From [Lactobacillus] rogosae (GTDB lineage Bacteria; Bacillota; Clostridia; Lachnospirales; Lachnospiraceae): DNA of 64,000 bases. The translations under genes were made by a program, and so were the position numbers. The stretch is from contig FONU01000006.1 in assembly GCA_900112995.1 (NCBI GenBank), positions 88,947 to 152,946 on the forward strand, written 5' to 3'. The notes under the pieces were generated by a model. It had not been told where the DNA came from, searched no databases, and saw nothing but the letters and a program-made list of their open reading frames with translations. Shown piece by piece: positions 1 to 9,766 of this stretch (positions within the stretch are counted from its first letter, which is position 1; each line of letters starts with the position of its first letter).

Positions 1-545
1 TGCTTAACTTCGCTTGAAAGATTCCAGGCTGCATTAACTGAAAGATATGGGTCATATCCATATACTTCCATTCCAAGGCTTATAGCTGCATTAGCAACTA
101 ACTGTCCGATAGCACCAAGTCCGATAACACCAAGCTTCTTGCCTTTGATTTCCTTACCAGCGAATGCTTTCTTAGCCTTTTCTGCTGACTTTGCAATATC
201 CGCATCATCTTTATTATCTTCTACCCACTTGATACCGCCAAGTAAATCTCTTGAAGCTAAAAGTAAAGCTGCAAGAACGTGTTCCTTAACCGCATTAGCA
301 TTAGCACCTGGTGTATTAAATACAACGATACCCTTATCTGCACATTTATCAAGTGGAATATTATTAACACCAGCTCCAGCTCTTGCTATAGCAAGAAGAT
401 TATCTGGTAATTCCATATCGTGCATCTTAGCACTTCTTACAAGTACTGCATCCGCTTCTTCAAATGCTGCATTAGCATTATAATCGCTTGAGAAAAGGTC
501 AAGACCTACAGAAGCTATATTATTAAGACAATTTACGTTAATCAT
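1..545 (-). CDS. serA: D-3-phosphoglycerate dehydrogenase, N-terminal part (runs off the window)
   Basis: This gene oxidises 3-phosphoglycerate to 3-phosphohydroxypyruvate with NAD, the first step of serine synthesis. The reading frame starts with ATG at 545 and continues past base 1, so about 181 codons are visible. The translation contains the substrate-site stretch RAGAGVNNIP and the Rossmann signature GVIGLGAIG, both typical of the D-2-hydroxyacid dehydrogenase family. The start ATG shares its A with the TAA stop of serC (TAATG), so the two genes are translationally coupled. The C-terminal catalytic half and any ACT regulatory domain lie outside the window. Identity is secure from motifs and the partner gene. 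Confidence 0.95.
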   Translation of the reverse strand, partial: MINVNCLNNIASVGLDLFSSDYNANAAFEEADAVLVRSAKMHDMELPDNLLAIARAGAGVNNIPLDKCADKGIVVFNTPGANANAVKEHVLAALLLASRDLLGGIKWVEDNKDDADIAKSAEKAKKAFAGKEIKGKKLGVIGLGAIGQLVANAAISLGMEVYGYDPYLSVNAAWNLSSEVK

Positions 546-1627
546 TAGGCATTCTCCTTTTCGAACTTCTTCATAAATTCAACTAACTTCTCAACGCCTT
601 CGATTGGCATTGCATTATAGATAGAAGCTCTCATACCGCCAACTGTTCTGTGACCCTTAAGATTTACAAATCCAGCCGCTTCTGCTTCTTTAACAAATTT
701 AGCATCAAGTTCTTTATCACCTGTTACGAAAGGAACATTCATAAGTGAACGGTCTTCCTTAACAACTGTTCCCTTAAACATCTTAGACTCATCAAGGAAA
801 TCATAAAGAATTTTAGCCTTCTTTTCATTGTGTTCTTTCATAGCTGAAAGTCCACCCATCTTCTTAATCCACTTAAATACCTTGCCGCAGATATAGATAT
901 TGTAGCAAGGAGGTGTATTATAAAGAGAATCTGCATCTGCCTGTGTCTTCCACTTTAACATAGTTGGTGTTCCAGGAAGTACATCATCTGTTATAAGGTC
1001 TTCTCTGATAATTGCAATAACAACACCAGCAGGTCCGATATTCTTCTGAACTCCGCCGTATACTACACCATATTTTGTTACATCAATTGGTTCTGATAAG
1101 AAACAAGATGAAACATCTGATACAAGTATATGTCCCTTAGTATTAGGGAGTGTCTTATACTTTGTTCCATATATTGTGTTGTTCTCACAGATGTATACAT
1201 AATCTGCATCCTCTGGAATATCAAGATCTGAACAATCTGGTATGTATGAATATGTCTTATCCTCTGAGGAAGCTACAGCAACAGCCTCACCATAGATTTT
1301 AGCTTCATTAAATGCTTTCTTAGCCCACTGGCCAGTGATAATATAAGCTGCTTTTTTGTTCTTCATAAGGTTCATTGGAACTTCTGCGAAGAACTGCGAT
1401 GCACCACCCTGAAGGAATAATACCTTATAATTGTCAGGTATATTCATAAGCTCTCTTAAGTCTTTTTCAGCTTCTTTGATGATGTTATCGTAAACCTTGG
1501 AACGATGGCTCATCTCCATAACCGACTGACCAGAACCCTGGTAATCTAACATCTCATCTGCTGCTTCCCTTAATACTTCTTCGGGTAATACTGCTGGACC
1601 TGCACTAAAGTTATAAACTCTTGCCAC
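545..1627 (-). CDS. serC: Phosphoserine aminotransferase
   Basis: A PLP enzyme that converts 3-phosphohydroxypyruvate and glutamate to phosphoserine. The N-terminus reads VYNFSAGPAVLPEEVL, the family hallmark, and the PLP lysine sits in GGVQKNIGPAG near residue 190. I place the start at a GTG at 1627 because AGGAGG lies just upstream of it, while the in-frame ATG at 1648 has no ribosome site and would add seven residues carrying the Shine-Dalgarno sequence itself. The resulting 360 residues match the usual family length. It overlaps the serA start by one base and has its own promoter at 1729-1757. Confidence 0.96.
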   Translation of the reverse strand: MARVYNFSAGPAVLPEEVLREAADEMLDYQGSGQSVMEMSHRSKVYDNIIKEAEKDLRELMNIPDNYKVLFLQGGASQFFAEVPMNLMKNKKAAYIITGQWAKKAFNEAKIYGEAVAVASSEDKTYSYIPDCSDLDIPEDADYVYICENNTIYGTKYKTLPNTKGHILVSDVSSCFLSEPIDVTKYGVVYGGVQKNIGPAGVVIAIIREDLITDDVLPGTPTMLKWKTQADADSLYNTPPCYNIYICGKVFKWIKKMGGLSAMKEHNEKKAKILYDFLDESKMFKGTVVKEDRSLMNVPFVTGDKELDAKFVKEAEAAGFVNLKGHRTVGGMRASIYNAMPIEGVEKLVEFMKKFEKENA

Positions 1628-1728
1628 TTTCTCTTCCTCCTGATTCATTTCAATAATTAATCATAAACATTTAATCATAAGTAAATATATTCAAAATAAC
1701 TTAATATATTAAAAATTTATTAACATTT

Positions 1729-1757
1729 ATTCTATTCCTGCTAAATCGCTCTGTCAA
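1729..1757 (-). promoter_or_regulatory. Sigma-A-type promoter of serC-serA
   Basis: On the minus strand TTGACA (1752-1757) is followed after 17 bp by TAGAAT (1729-1734). This is close to consensus and gives a leader of about 95 nt before the serC GTG. It makes serC-serA an independent operon although it follows ilvB in the same direction. Confidence 0.75.
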
Positions 1758-1818
1758 GTTAATATTTTATCATAATAAAGTATTTGCTGTACTTTTTTTA
1801 ATACCAAAAGGCTGATGC

Positions 1819-3510
1819 TTAATTAGCACTCTCCTTTTTATTAAGATCATCTCTGTCAAATGCTTCTGATATAGGTGCTCCAGGTGCAACCATAGGGAAT
1901 ACCTTATCATCTTTGCATATATCACATTCAATGACGCAAGGTATATTAAGCTCGATAGCTTCTTTAAGAGCCTTCTCAAAGCTTTCTATATCTGCTACAC
2001 GGTATGCCTTAGCTCCCATACCTTCTGATACCTTAACAAAATCAACCTGATCGTTAAGTACTGTTGCAGAATAACGCTGTCCATAGAAAAGATCCTGCCA
2101 CTGGCGTACCATACCAAGAACGTGATTATTAAATATAACCTCGATTATTGGAATATTGTAACGTGTAGCTGTTGCAATCTCATTCATATTCATACGGAAA
2201 CAGCCATCTCCTGCTATATTAATAACAACCTTATCACGACAGCCAACCTTAGCACCTATGCTTGCACCAAGTCCATATCCCATTGTGCCAAGTCCACCTG
2301 ATGTAAGAAGTGTTCTTGGACTTTTGAACTTATAATGCTGTGCAGCCCACATCTGGTGCTGTCCTACATCTGTAGATATAATTGCATCTCCGTTAGTAAT
2401 CTCATATATCTTTTCCATAATATATGGTCCATTAAGAACATCTTTTCTATACTTCATAGGGAACTTTTCTTCATAATTTTTGATATGTTCCATCCATTCT
2501 GTATGCTCTGACTGCTCAAGCTTGGCATTAACTCTCTTTAGTATCTCAGCCGCATCACCTATTACAGAAGCATCTGTATGTATATTCTTATTAACCTCAG
2601 CCGCATCTACATCAAACTGAAGAATTTTCGCATTCTTTGCAAATTTCTTTGTATTTCCTGTAACCCTGTCAGAAAATCTTGCACCGATTGTAATAAGAAG
2701 GTCACATTCTGACACACCAAAGTTAGATGTCTTAGTTCCGTGCATACCAAGCATACCTGTATAATGAGGATCTGAACCATCAAATGCACCTTTACCCATA
2801 AGTGTATCGCATACAGGTGCATCTATCTTTTTAACGAATTTTCTTAATTCATCCGAAGCTTCTGATGCAATAACTCCGCCGCCGACAAATACATATGGCT
2901 TCTTAGCGGCCTTAATCATAGCAACTGCATTTTCTACATCTTCTTCTGTGATTGTATCTGTAACTCTCTCAATTGGCTTAGGAGTTTCTTTAATGTAATC
3001 ACACTCATTAGCTGTTGCATCTTTAGTTATATCAACAAGAACAGGACCCGGACGTCCTTCCTTAGCTATCTTAAAGGCTCTTCTTAATGTAGCAGCAAGA
3101 TCCTTTACATCTTTTACAATAAAGCTGTGCTTAGTAATCGGCATAACTATTCCAGCTATATCTACTTCCTGAAAACTATCTCTTCCAAGGAGTGGAAGTG
3201 TAACATTACATGTAATGGCAACGATTGGAATTGAATCCATCATAGCTGTTGCAATACCTGTTACAAGATTAGTGGCACCAGGTCCTGATGTCGCAAAACA
3301 TACACCAACCTTTCCTGTTGCTCTCGCATATCCGTCTGCGGCGTGAGATGCACCCTGTTCGTGAGATGTAAGGATATGTGTTATCTCATCTGAGTGCTTA
3401 TATAACGCATCATAGACGTTAAGAATGGCTCCACCTGGGTATCCAAATACAGTATCTACACCCTGTTCTTTTAAGCATTCAACTATAATCTCTGAACCAT
3501 TTAATATCAT
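1819..3510 (-). CDS. ilvB: Acetolactate synthase, large (catalytic) subunit
   Basis: A ThDP enzyme that condenses two pyruvates to acetolactate, or pyruvate with 2-oxobutyrate, in valine, leucine and isoleucine synthesis. The 563 residues show FGYPGGAIL near residue 25, the catalytic glutamate in HEQGASHAADGYAR, and the ThDP/metal motif GDGCFRMN in the C-terminal third. ATG at 3510 is preceded by GAAAGGAAG. It is third in the leuB-ilvD-ilvB order, 54 bp after ilvD. No small regulatory subunit (ilvN) is adjacent, so feedback control must come from a gene elsewhere or be absent. I see no clear terminator between it and the serC promoter. Confidence 0.96.
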   Translation of the reverse strand: MILNGSEIIVECLKEQGVDTVFGYPGGAILNVYDALYKHSDEITHILTSHEQGASHAADGYARATGKVGVCFATSGPGATNLVTGIATAMMDSIPIVAITCNVTLPLLGRDSFQEVDIAGIVMPITKHSFIVKDVKDLAATLRRAFKIAKEGRPGPVLVDITKDATANECDYIKETPKPIERVTDTITEEDVENAVAMIKAAKKPYVFVGGGVIASEASDELRKFVKKIDAPVCDTLMGKGAFDGSDPHYTGMLGMHGTKTSNFGVSECDLLITIGARFSDRVTGNTKKFAKNAKILQFDVDAAEVNKNIHTDASVIGDAAEILKRVNAKLEQSEHTEWMEHIKNYEEKFPMKYRKDVLNGPYIMEKIYEITNGDAIISTDVGQHQMWAAQHYKFKSPRTLLTSGGLGTMGYGLGASIGAKVGCRDKVVINIAGDGCFRMNMNEIATATRYNIPIIEVIFNNHVLGMVRQWQDLFYGQRYSATVLNDQVDFVKVSEGMGAKAYRVADIESFEKALKEAIELNIPCVIECDICKDDKVFPMVAPGAPISEAFDRDDLNKKESAN

Positions 3511-3564
3511 TAGTCTGTCTTCCTTTCATTATATTTATCATTCTATTTTATCTAAATATACTTA

Positions 3565-5235
3565 TTATGCCTCTGGTGTCTTTAAAACAGCACCTCTGTT
3601 ACCTGATGTAACCATTGAAGCATATCTCTTAAGATATCCTGTTGTTACCTTAGGTTCTCTTGGCTGCCATTTTGCTTTTCTTGCGGCAAGTTCTTCATCA
3701 GAAACTTTAAGTTCAAGCTTTAAGCCTGGAATATCAATGCTTATGATATCGCCTTCCTCTACTAAAGCAATAGGACCGCCTACTGCTGCTTCTGGTGAAA
3801 CGTGTCCAATAGAAGCACCACGGCTTGCACCTGAGAAACGTCCATCTGTAATAAGTGCAACTGATGAACCAAGTCCCATACCAGCAATAGCTGATGTTGG
3901 GTTAAGCATTTCTCTCATACCAGGGCCACCCTTAGGGCCTTCATATCTGATAACAACAACATCACCAGGTACAATCTTTCCGCCCTTGATAGCTGCAATA
4001 GCATCTTCTTCACAGTCAAATACTCTTGCTGGACCTTCGTGTACAAGCATTTCATCAACAACTGCTGAGCGCTTCACAACTGAACCATCTGGTGCAAGGT
4101 TACCAGAAAGAACTGCAAGACCTCCTGTCTTACTATATGGCTTATCAACTGGTCTTATGACTTCTTCATCTTTATTATAAGCCGTAGCAATGCACTCACC
4201 AATTGTCTTTCCTGATACTGTCATACAATCTGTATTAAGAAGTCCAATATCAGCAAGCTCCTTCATAACTGCATATACACCACCGGCTTCATTAAGATCT
4301 TCCATATATGTAGGACCTGCTGGTGCAAGGTGGCAGAGGTTAGGTGTCTTTTCGCTTATTGGATTAGCGAACTTAATATCAAAATCAAAACCAATCTCGT
4401 GTGCAATAGCTGGAAGATGTAACATACTATTTGTTGAACAGCCAAGTGCCATATCAACAGTAAGTGCATTCATAATAGAATCCTTTGTGATAATATCTCT
4501 TGCTGTAATACCCTTATTAACCATATCCATAACAGCCATACCAGCGTGCTTAGCAAGCTTAATTCTCTCTGAATATACGGCTGGGATTGTTCCATTCCCA
4601 CGAAGTCCCATACCAAGAGCTTCTGTAAGACAGTTCATAGAGTTAGCTGTATACATACCTGAGCAAGAACCACAAGTAGGACATACCTTTTCCTCAAATT
4701 CAAGAACATCTTCTTCTGTCATTGTTCCAGCCGCATATGAACCAACTGCCTCAAACATAGATGAAAGACTTCTCTTCTTACCCTTTACGTGACCTGCAAG
4801 CATAGGACCACCTGATACAAATACTGTAGGAAGGTTAAGTCTTGCTGCTGCCATAAGAAGTCCCGGAACGTTCTTATCACAGTTAGGTACCATAACAAGT
4901 CCGTCAAACTGATGTGCAATAGCCATACATTCTGTTGAGTCAGCTATTAAATCTCTTGTTACTAAAGAGTACTTCATACCAACGTGTCCCATAGCAATAC
5001 CATCACACACAGCGATAGCTGGGAATACTACTGGAACACCACCAGCTTCTGCTACTCCTAGCTTAACTGCATTAACAATCTTATCAATATTCATATGACC
5101 TGGTACTATTTCATTATATGAACTTACGATACCAATCATAGGTTTCTTCATCTCTTCTGCTGTGAAGCCAAGTGCATTAAAAAGGCTTCGTGCAGGTGCC
5201 TGCTGCATACCGCTTCTTGCGTTATCACTTACCAT
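3565..5235 (-). CDS. ilvD: Dihydroxy-acid dehydratase
   Basis: An iron-sulfur enzyme that dehydrates dihydroxyacids to the keto acids of valine and isoleucine. The 556 residues carry the expected cysteine motifs: [24 protein letters not shown] and [18 protein letters not shown]. The length matches the family. ATG at 5235 follows AAGGAG at normal spacing. It lies between leuB and ilvB on the same strand. The 184-bp gap to leuB has a short direct repeat (5330-5384) but no obvious promoter or terminator, so co-transcription with leuB is likely. Confidence 0.97.
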   Translation of the reverse strand: MVSDNARSGMQQAPARSLFNALGFTAEEMKKPMIGIVSSYNEIVPGHMNIDKIVNAVKLGVAEAGGVPVVFPAIAVCDGIAMGHVGMKYSLVTRDLIADSTECMAIAHQFDGLVMVPNCDKNVPGLLMAAARLNLPTVFVSGGPMLAGHVKGKKRSLSSMFEAVGSYAAGTMTEEDVLEFEEKVCPTCGSCSGMYTANSMNCLTEALGMGLRGNGTIPAVYSERIKLAKHAGMAVMDMVNKGITARDIITKDSIMNALTVDMALGCSTNSMLHLPAIAHEIGFDFDIKFANPISEKTPNLCHLAPAGPTYMEDLNEAGGVYAVMKELADIGLLNTDCMTVSGKTIGECIATAYNKDEEVIRPVDKPYSKTGGLAVLSGNLAPDGSVVKRSAVVDEMLVHEGPARVFDCEEDAIAAIKGGKIVPGDVVVIRYEGPKGGPGMREMLNPTSAIAGMGLGSSVALITDGRFSGASRGASIGHVSPEAAVGGPIALVEEGDIISIDIPGLKLELKVSDEELAARKAKWQPREPKVTTGYLKRYASMVTSGNRGAVLKTPEA

Positions 5236-5329
5236 AACTATTCTCCTTGTAAATCTAATTCTTTAAGTTAAAATGTTCTCTTAGCCCACATATTTACATA
5301 AAATACATAACTTATTCCAATATTCGTTA

Positions 5330-5384
5330 AGCCTTCATACATTATACTGCTTCACTAATTATCCAGCTTTTATACATTATGCTG
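5330..5384. repeat. Imperfect 20-bp direct repeat in the leuB-ilvD spacer
   Basis: Bases 5330-5349 and 5365-5384 are near-identical (17 of 20 by eye; core ATACATTAT), with a period of 35 bp. The repeat lies in untranslated sequence between leuB and ilvD. It does not form a hairpin by itself. Its role is unknown and it may be only a duplication remnant. Confidence 0.5.
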
Positions 5385-5419
5385 CCAGGAAACATTTATC
5401 ATTACTGTCTATACTTTAT

Positions 5420-6502
5420 TTATACTCTCTCTGCTATAAGGTCACCCATCTTGTCTGTTCCGACCTTTGTGCAGCCTTCTGAATAAATATCTGTTGTTCT
5501 GTAGCCTTCCTTAAGGACTGCTGCAACTGCTGCCTCAATGGCATCTGCTTCCTTATCAAGGTCAAGTGAATATCTTAACATCATAGCTGCTGAAAGGATA
5601 GTTGCTATAGGGTTAGCTATATTCTTTCCTGCTATATCTGGTGCTGAACCATGGCTTGGCTCATATAAGCCTAACTTAGTCTTACCAAGGCTTGCTGATG
5701 ATAACATACCGATAGAACCTGTTATCATACTTGCTTCATCTGAAAGAATGTCACCGAACATATTCTCTGTAAGAATTACATCAAACTGTCCCGGATTCAT
5801 AACAAGCTGCATAGCACAGTTATCTACAAGCATATCCTCTAATTCAACTTCTGGATAATCTTTAGCAACTTCGTGTACAATCTTTCTCCAAAGTCTTGAA
5901 GAATCAAGTACATTCGCCTTATCAACACTTGTTACTTTCTTTCTTCTCTTCATAGCAATTTCAAAACCCTTGATTGCTATTCTTCTAATCTCTTCTTCAT
6001 TATATGTAAGAGTATCTACAGCAGTCATAAGTCCATCAACTTCTTCTGTGTGTCTTTTACCAAAATAAAGACCGCCAGTAAGCTCTCTCATAATAACCAT
6101 ATCGAAGCCATCGCCGATTATCTCTTCCTTAAGAGGGCAGGCTGTCTTTAACTCATTGTATAAATATGCAGGACGAATATTAGCAAATAACTCCAAATCC
6201 TTACGAATTTTTAATAATCCTGCCTCTGGTCTTAGGTCAGGTGCAACATCATACCATCTTGAGTTACCCACGTTGCCACCAACAGCACCAAGAAGCACTG
6301 CATCTGAAGCCTTAGCAATTGCTACTGCCTCATCTGTAAGAGGTACTCCACACTCATCAATAGAGCAGCCTCCCATTAAAATCTTCGTATAATCGAACTT
6401 ATGTCCATATTTGTCAGCCACTGCATTTAACACTTTAACTGCTTCTGCGACTATCTCTGGTCCGATTCCATCACCGGGAATTAAAGTTATTTTACAATCC
6501 AT
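5420..6502 (-). CDS. leuB: 3-isopropylmalate dehydrogenase
   Basis: An NAD-dependent oxidative decarboxylase of leucine synthesis. The 360 residues begin with [14 protein letters not shown], contain the substrate arginines in the LFANIRP region and [10 protein letters not shown], the metal-binding aspartates in DNCAMQLV and [10 protein letters not shown], and end with [18 protein letters not shown], all standard for LeuB. ATG at 6502 follows AAGGAAAGGCAGG. It is the first gene of the leuB-ilvD-ilvB group, behind a promoter at 6578-6606. leuA and leuCD are not in the window. Confidence 0.97.
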   Translation of the reverse strand: MDCKITLIPGDGIGPEIVAEAVKVLNAVADKYGHKFDYTKILMGGCSIDECGVPLTDEAVAIAKASDAVLLGAVGGNVGNSRWYDVAPDLRPEAGLLKIRKDLELFANIRPAYLYNELKTACPLKEEIIGDGFDMVIMRELTGGLYFGKRHTEEVDGLMTAVDTLTYNEEEIRRIAIKGFEIAMKRRKKVTSVDKANVLDSSRLWRKIVHEVAKDYPEVELEDMLVDNCAMQLVMNPGQFDVILTENMFGDILSDEASMITGSIGMLSSASLGKTKLGLYEPSHGSAPDIAGKNIANPIATILSAAMMLRYSLDLDKEADAIEAAVAAVLKEGYRTTDIYSEGCTKVGTDKMGDLIAERV

Positions 6503-6577
6503 AACGTATCCTGCCTTTCCTTCTTGTACTAACGCCCTACTTAAGTTTATTAACCCACTTTCAGGCTATTGGTTAAT

Positions 6578-6606
6578 ATATTACTCCATAATAGTGCATT
6601 TTTCAA
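6578..6606 (-). promoter_or_regulatory. Promoter of leuB-ilvD-ilvB
   Basis: TTGAAA (6601-6606) and TAATAT (6578-6583) are separated by 17 bp on the minus strand. The leader to leuB is about 70 nt and shows no T-box sequence and no terminator-like attenuator. Confidence 0.65.
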
Positions 6607-6662
6607 GTATTTGTACAATATCGACAGTATCAAAACGCCCATTTTTATCAAAATAGAAAAAG

Positions 6663-6786
6663 CACATTCTCGCACCGTATTCGGTCGTTTGCATCAACCC
6701 ACATCTTCGTGCGGACGCGTATTATCGTCATATGATATTTTTTGTATAACAGAGAATCCTATCAGAATTTCCCATTACACAAAAAA
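6663..6786. repeat. Dispersed structured intergenic element, copy A
   Basis: This 124-bp stretch aligns without any gap to 30963-31086. By hand count about 92 of 124 bases agree, and most differences are transitions. Conserved blocks are CACATTCTCGCACCG, CGGTCG, ACATCTTCGTGCG and a long terminal hairpin that ends in an A-run. In this copy the outer CGCAC/GTGCG pairing and the CCG-4-CGG mini-hairpin survive although the loop bases differ. The terminal hairpin (about 6739-6786) pairs on the minus strand with several G-U wobbles. It sits between the yajC terminator and the leuB promoter. I do not recognise the family; a structured RNA or a MITE-like repeat are both possible. Confidence 0.75.
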
Positions 6787-6818
6787 GCTTCCAGTACCAT
6801 TTACCGGCACTGGAAGCT
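6781..6818 (-). terminator. Rho-independent terminator of yajC
   Basis: A perfect 10-bp stem AGCTTCCAGT/ACTGGAAGCT (6786-6795 with 6809-6818) is followed on the minus strand by six T. It lies 35 bp after the yajC stop. Confidence 0.9.
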
Positions 6819-6852
6819 AAATCTTTTAATTCTGATTTATTATTCTCTCTGA

Positions 6853-7137
6853 TTATTCTTCTGATGAAGCTGGCTTTTCTACCTGAGCAATTGCTTTCTT
6901 CTGCATTGTTATACGGCAGTTCTTATTGTTACCAAATTCAACGATAACATCATCTTCTGTTATATCAAGAATAACACCATAGAAGCCACTTGTTGTAAGA
7001 ACATAATCACCTATCTCCATAGAGTCCATAAGCTGCTGCTGTTCTTTCTGCTGTTTCTTCTGTGGCTTAATTGCGAAAAAGTACATTAATGCACCAAGTG
7101 CAACTACATATACTACAATAATACCAAGCTGTCCCAT
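6853..7137 (-). CDS. yajC: Sec translocase accessory subunit YajC
   Basis: A small inner-membrane partner of SecDF. The 94 residues have one N-terminal membrane segment (about residues 4-22), the typical FAIKPQKKQQKEQQQL stretch after it, and a cytoplasmic domain with GDYVLTTSGFYGVI, the YajC family signature. ATG at 7137 follows AGGAGG. It has its own promoter (7184-7212) and terminator (6781-6818). It follows tgt on the same strand, a common tgt-yajC order in bacteria. Confidence 0.95.
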   Translation of the reverse strand: MGQLGIIVVYVVALGALMYFFAIKPQKKQQKEQQQLMDSMEIGDYVLTTSGFYGVILDITEDDVIVEFGNNKNCRITMQKKAIAQVEKPASSEE

Positions 7138-7183
7138 ATATATTCCTCCTAATTACTTGCCTTCATATAGGCTCAATATTGTT

Positions 7184-7212
7184 ATAATACCTTAATTGTG
7201 GTCATATGTCCA
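7184..7212 (-). promoter_or_regulatory. Promoter of yajC
   Basis: TGGACA (7207-7212), a 17-bp spacer and TATTAT (7184-7189) on the minus strand, about 45 nt before the yajC start codon. Confidence 0.6.
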
Positions 7213-7272
7213 TTGTTTAATGATAAATTTATAGCATTTTTATGATTTTAAATATTTATGCACTGCCATTAA

Positions 7273-8409
7273 TTATTTCTTATCATAAGTCTTAAGCAGA
7301 TACAATCTTTCATCCTTAAAGCTCTTATAATTTCCTGCATCAATAGCCCCCCTTATATCTTCCATAAGGTGATTATAAAAGTAAAGGTTATGAAGCACAC
7401 AAAGTCTCATTCCAAGCATTTCCTTAGCCTTAAGCAAATGTCTTATATATGCTCTGGAATAATTCCTGCAGGCTGGACACTGGCAGCCATCCTCAATAGG
7501 TGCTGTATCTTTTTCATACTTTGCATTAAAAAGATTAATCTTTCCAAACTTTGTATACACGTGTCCGTGACGTCCATTTCTTGATGGATATACACAGTCA
7601 AAGAAATCAATACCCCTGTCAACCGACTCTAAGATATTAGCTGGTGTACCAACTCCCATAAGATAAGTTGGCTTGTTCTGTGGAAGGTATGGAACAACCT
7701 CGTCCAGAACGTGATACATTTCTTCGTGTGTCTCACCAACCGCAAGACCGCCAACTGCGTATCCGTCAAGATCAAGCTCTGATATGCGCTTTGCGTGGTC
7801 AATTCTTATATCATCATAAATTGCCCCCTGATTAATACCGAATAACATCTGACTCTTATTTATAGTATCTTCAAGTGAATTAAGACGATTCATCTCCTTC
7901 TTACAACGCTCAAGCCATCTTGTAGTTCTCTCAACTGAATTAATAATATACTTTCTATCAGCCTTAGCAGGCGCACACTCGTCAAATGCCATTGCTATAG
8001 TCGAACCCAGATTAGACTGAATCTGCATACTTTCCTCTGGCCCCATAAATATCTTATGTCCATCTATATGTGACTGGAAAGTTACTCCTTCTTCCTTAAT
8101 CTTACGAAGTCCCGCAAGTGAGAACACCTGAAATCCACCCGAATCTGTAAGAATAGGCTTATTCCAGTTCATAAACTTGTGAAGACCTCCAAGCTCTTTT
8201 ATAAGCTTATCACCCGGTCTTACATGGAGGTGGTAAGTATTGGATAACTCTATCTGTGTTCCTATTTCCTGTAAATCTGTTGTAGCAACTGCACCCTTAA
8301 TAGCAGCCACTGTACCAACATTCATAAATACAGGTGTCTGCACAGTTCCATGAACTGTTGTAAATTCAGCTCTTTTTGCTCTTCCATCTGTCTTTAATAT
8401 CTTGTACAT
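7273..8409 (-). CDS. tgt: Queuine/preQ1 tRNA-guanine transglycosylase
   Basis: It exchanges guanine-34 of GUN-anticodon tRNAs for the queuosine precursor preQ1. The 378 residues contain TDSGGFQVFSL with the general catalytic aspartate, the nucleophile aspartate in FFDCVYPSRNGRHG, and the zinc site CQCPACRNYSRAYIRHL near residue 310. The length is normal. ATG at 8409 follows AAGGAAAGAGAG. Upstream, 8410-8573 is AT-rich with a degenerate pair of roughly 40-bp repeats and no clear promoter, so transcription may come from aroC. Confidence 0.97.
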   Translation of the reverse strand: MYKILKTDGRAKRAEFTTVHGTVQTPVFMNVGTVAAIKGAVATTDLQEIGTQIELSNTYHLHVRPGDKLIKELGGLHKFMNWNKPILTDSGGFQVFSLAGLRKIKEEGVTFQSHIDGHKIFMGPEESMQIQSNLGSTIAMAFDECAPAKADRKYIINSVERTTRWLERCKKEMNRLNSLEDTINKSQMLFGINQGAIYDDIRIDHAKRISELDLDGYAVGGLAVGETHEEMYHVLDEVVPYLPQNKPTYLMGVGTPANILESVDRGIDFFDCVYPSRNGRHGHVYTKFGKINLFNAKYEKDTAPIEDGCQCPACRNYSRAYIRHLLKAKEMLGMRLCVLHNLYFYNHLMEDIRGAIDAGNYKSFKDERLYLLKTYDKK

Positions 8410-8573
8410 ATTCTCTCTTTCCTTATATATAATCTTAAATTAATTGCCCTTAAATATACAACCTATATTTCTCAACAAATATATATAATCTGCATCTCTT
8501 AATAAAATGCAATCTATATATCTAACAAATATATAACTCTTAATCACTCTGTTCTATAATAAATAATTCCTGA

Positions 8574-9680
8574 TTAATCTCTCTTATAAAACTCTGTTAT
8601 CCTGTCAATTCTTGATGTCATATTGGCAAATATCATATCCACAAGCGTAACTGCTGTCATCGCCTCGACAACAACTACAGCTCTTGGAACTATCATTGGG
8701 TCGTGTCTTCCCTTTATTGATACCTCTATATCTTCGCCAGATTTGCTGACCGTCTCTTGAGTTCTTGCTATTGAAGGTGTAGGCTTGACTGCCGCTCTTA
8801 TGATTATATCAGAGCCATCGCTCATACCACCAAGCACACCACCACTGTGATTGGTCTTTTTGACAATCCTTCCATCTTTAATAGTAAAGCTGTCATTATT
8901 CGTACTTCCTGTACTGTCTGCTGCTGCAAATCCATCACCAATTTCAAAGCCTTTTACAGCACCAATGGACATTATAGCCTTTGCAAGATTAGCATCCAGC
9001 TTCTCAAATACAGGGTCTCCAACACCAGCCATCATACCAGTTACAACACACTCAATTATTCCACCCATTGAATCCTGCTCTTTCAGCTTCTCATCTGCGT
9101 ACTTCTCAACCTGCATAGCAGCATTACTGTCTGGCATATTAAATGCGTTATTATCACGTTCTTTCAAATCAAAATTATTATAGTCTATATTAATTCCGCC
9201 AATTCTAGATGAATATGCGCATACATTTATTCCAAGCTCCTCTAATATCTTAACAGCTATCGCACCTGCAGCAACCCTGCCTATAGTCTCTCTTCCAGAA
9301 CTTCGTCCGCCACCTCTGTAATCCCTGAAACCATATTTTTCATCAAATGTATAATCTGCATGTCCAGGTCTGTAATAGCCTGCTATCTCAGAATAATCTG
9401 CTGAACGCTGTGTTTTATTATATACTACCATAGAAATCGGCGTTCCTGTCGTCTTTCCTTCAAATACACCTGACAAAATACTTACTTTATCATCTTCTTT
9501 CCTAGGTGTAGTATACTTTGACTGTCCTGGTTTTCTTCTGTTAAGAAACTTCTGTATATCTTCTTCACAAAGAGAAATTCCCGCAGGACAGCCATCAACA
9601 ACAACTCCGAGTCCCTCTCCGTGAGATTCACCCCAAGTCATAAATTTAAAAATATTACCATATGTTGAACCAGCTGCCAC
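8574..9680 (-). CDS. aroC: Chorismate synthase
   Basis: The FMN-dependent last step of the shikimate pathway (EPSP to chorismate). The 368 residues contain TWGESHGEGLGVVVDG, RPGHADYTF and GRSSGRETIGRVAAGAIA, the three family signatures. The start is a GTG at 9680, placed by GGGAGG ten bases upstream; the next in-frame ATG would remove the FMN-site motif. Only about 32 bp separate the start from the T-run of the dnaK-like terminator, leaving little room for a separate promoter. aroC may therefore depend on terminator read-through. Confidence 0.96.
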   Translation of the reverse strand: MAAGSTYGNIFKFMTWGESHGEGLGVVVDGCPAGISLCEEDIQKFLNRRKPGQSKYTTPRKEDDKVSILSGVFEGKTTGTPISMVVYNKTQRSADYSEIAGYYRPGHADYTFDEKYGFRDYRGGGRSSGRETIGRVAAGAIAVKILEELGINVCAYSSRIGGINIDYNNFDLKERDNNAFNMPDSNAAMQVEKYADEKLKEQDSMGGIIECVVTGMMAGVGDPVFEKLDANLAKAIMSIGAVKGFEIGDGFAAADSTGSTNNDSFTIKDGRIVKKTNHSGGVLGGMSDGSDIIIRAAVKPTPSIARTQETVSKSGEDIEVSIKGRHDPMIVPRAVVVVEAMTAVTLVDMIFANMTSRIDRITEFYKRD

Positions 9681-9712
9681 TTATCTGCCTCCCATTCTGT
9701 ATACATCTATAT

Positions 9713-9759
9713 AAAAAACTGATATTATCTATAAAATAACACTCTATAGATAATATCAG
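9713..9759 (-). terminator. Terminator after the dnaK-like gene
   Basis: A perfect 15-bp stem (9719-9733 with 9745-9759, CTGATATTATCTATA and its complement) is followed on the minus strand by six T. It starts seven bases after the stop codon. Confidence 0.9.
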
Positions 9760-9766
9760 ATTTCTG

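Noticed and set aside
1628..1648. ATG start for serC seven codons upstream
   Set aside because: Those codons contain the AGGAGG that serves the GTG at 1627, and nothing upstream of the ATG looks like a ribosome site.
3425..4180. Long plus-strand frame of 251 codons
   Set aside because: It runs antisense to ilvD and the start of ilvB, without a ribosome site or family features.
6503..6660. T-box or leader-peptide attenuator for leuB-ilvD-ilvB
   Set aside because: The leader lacks the T-box AGGGTGGNACCGCG motif, a terminator hairpin and a leucine-rich peptide.
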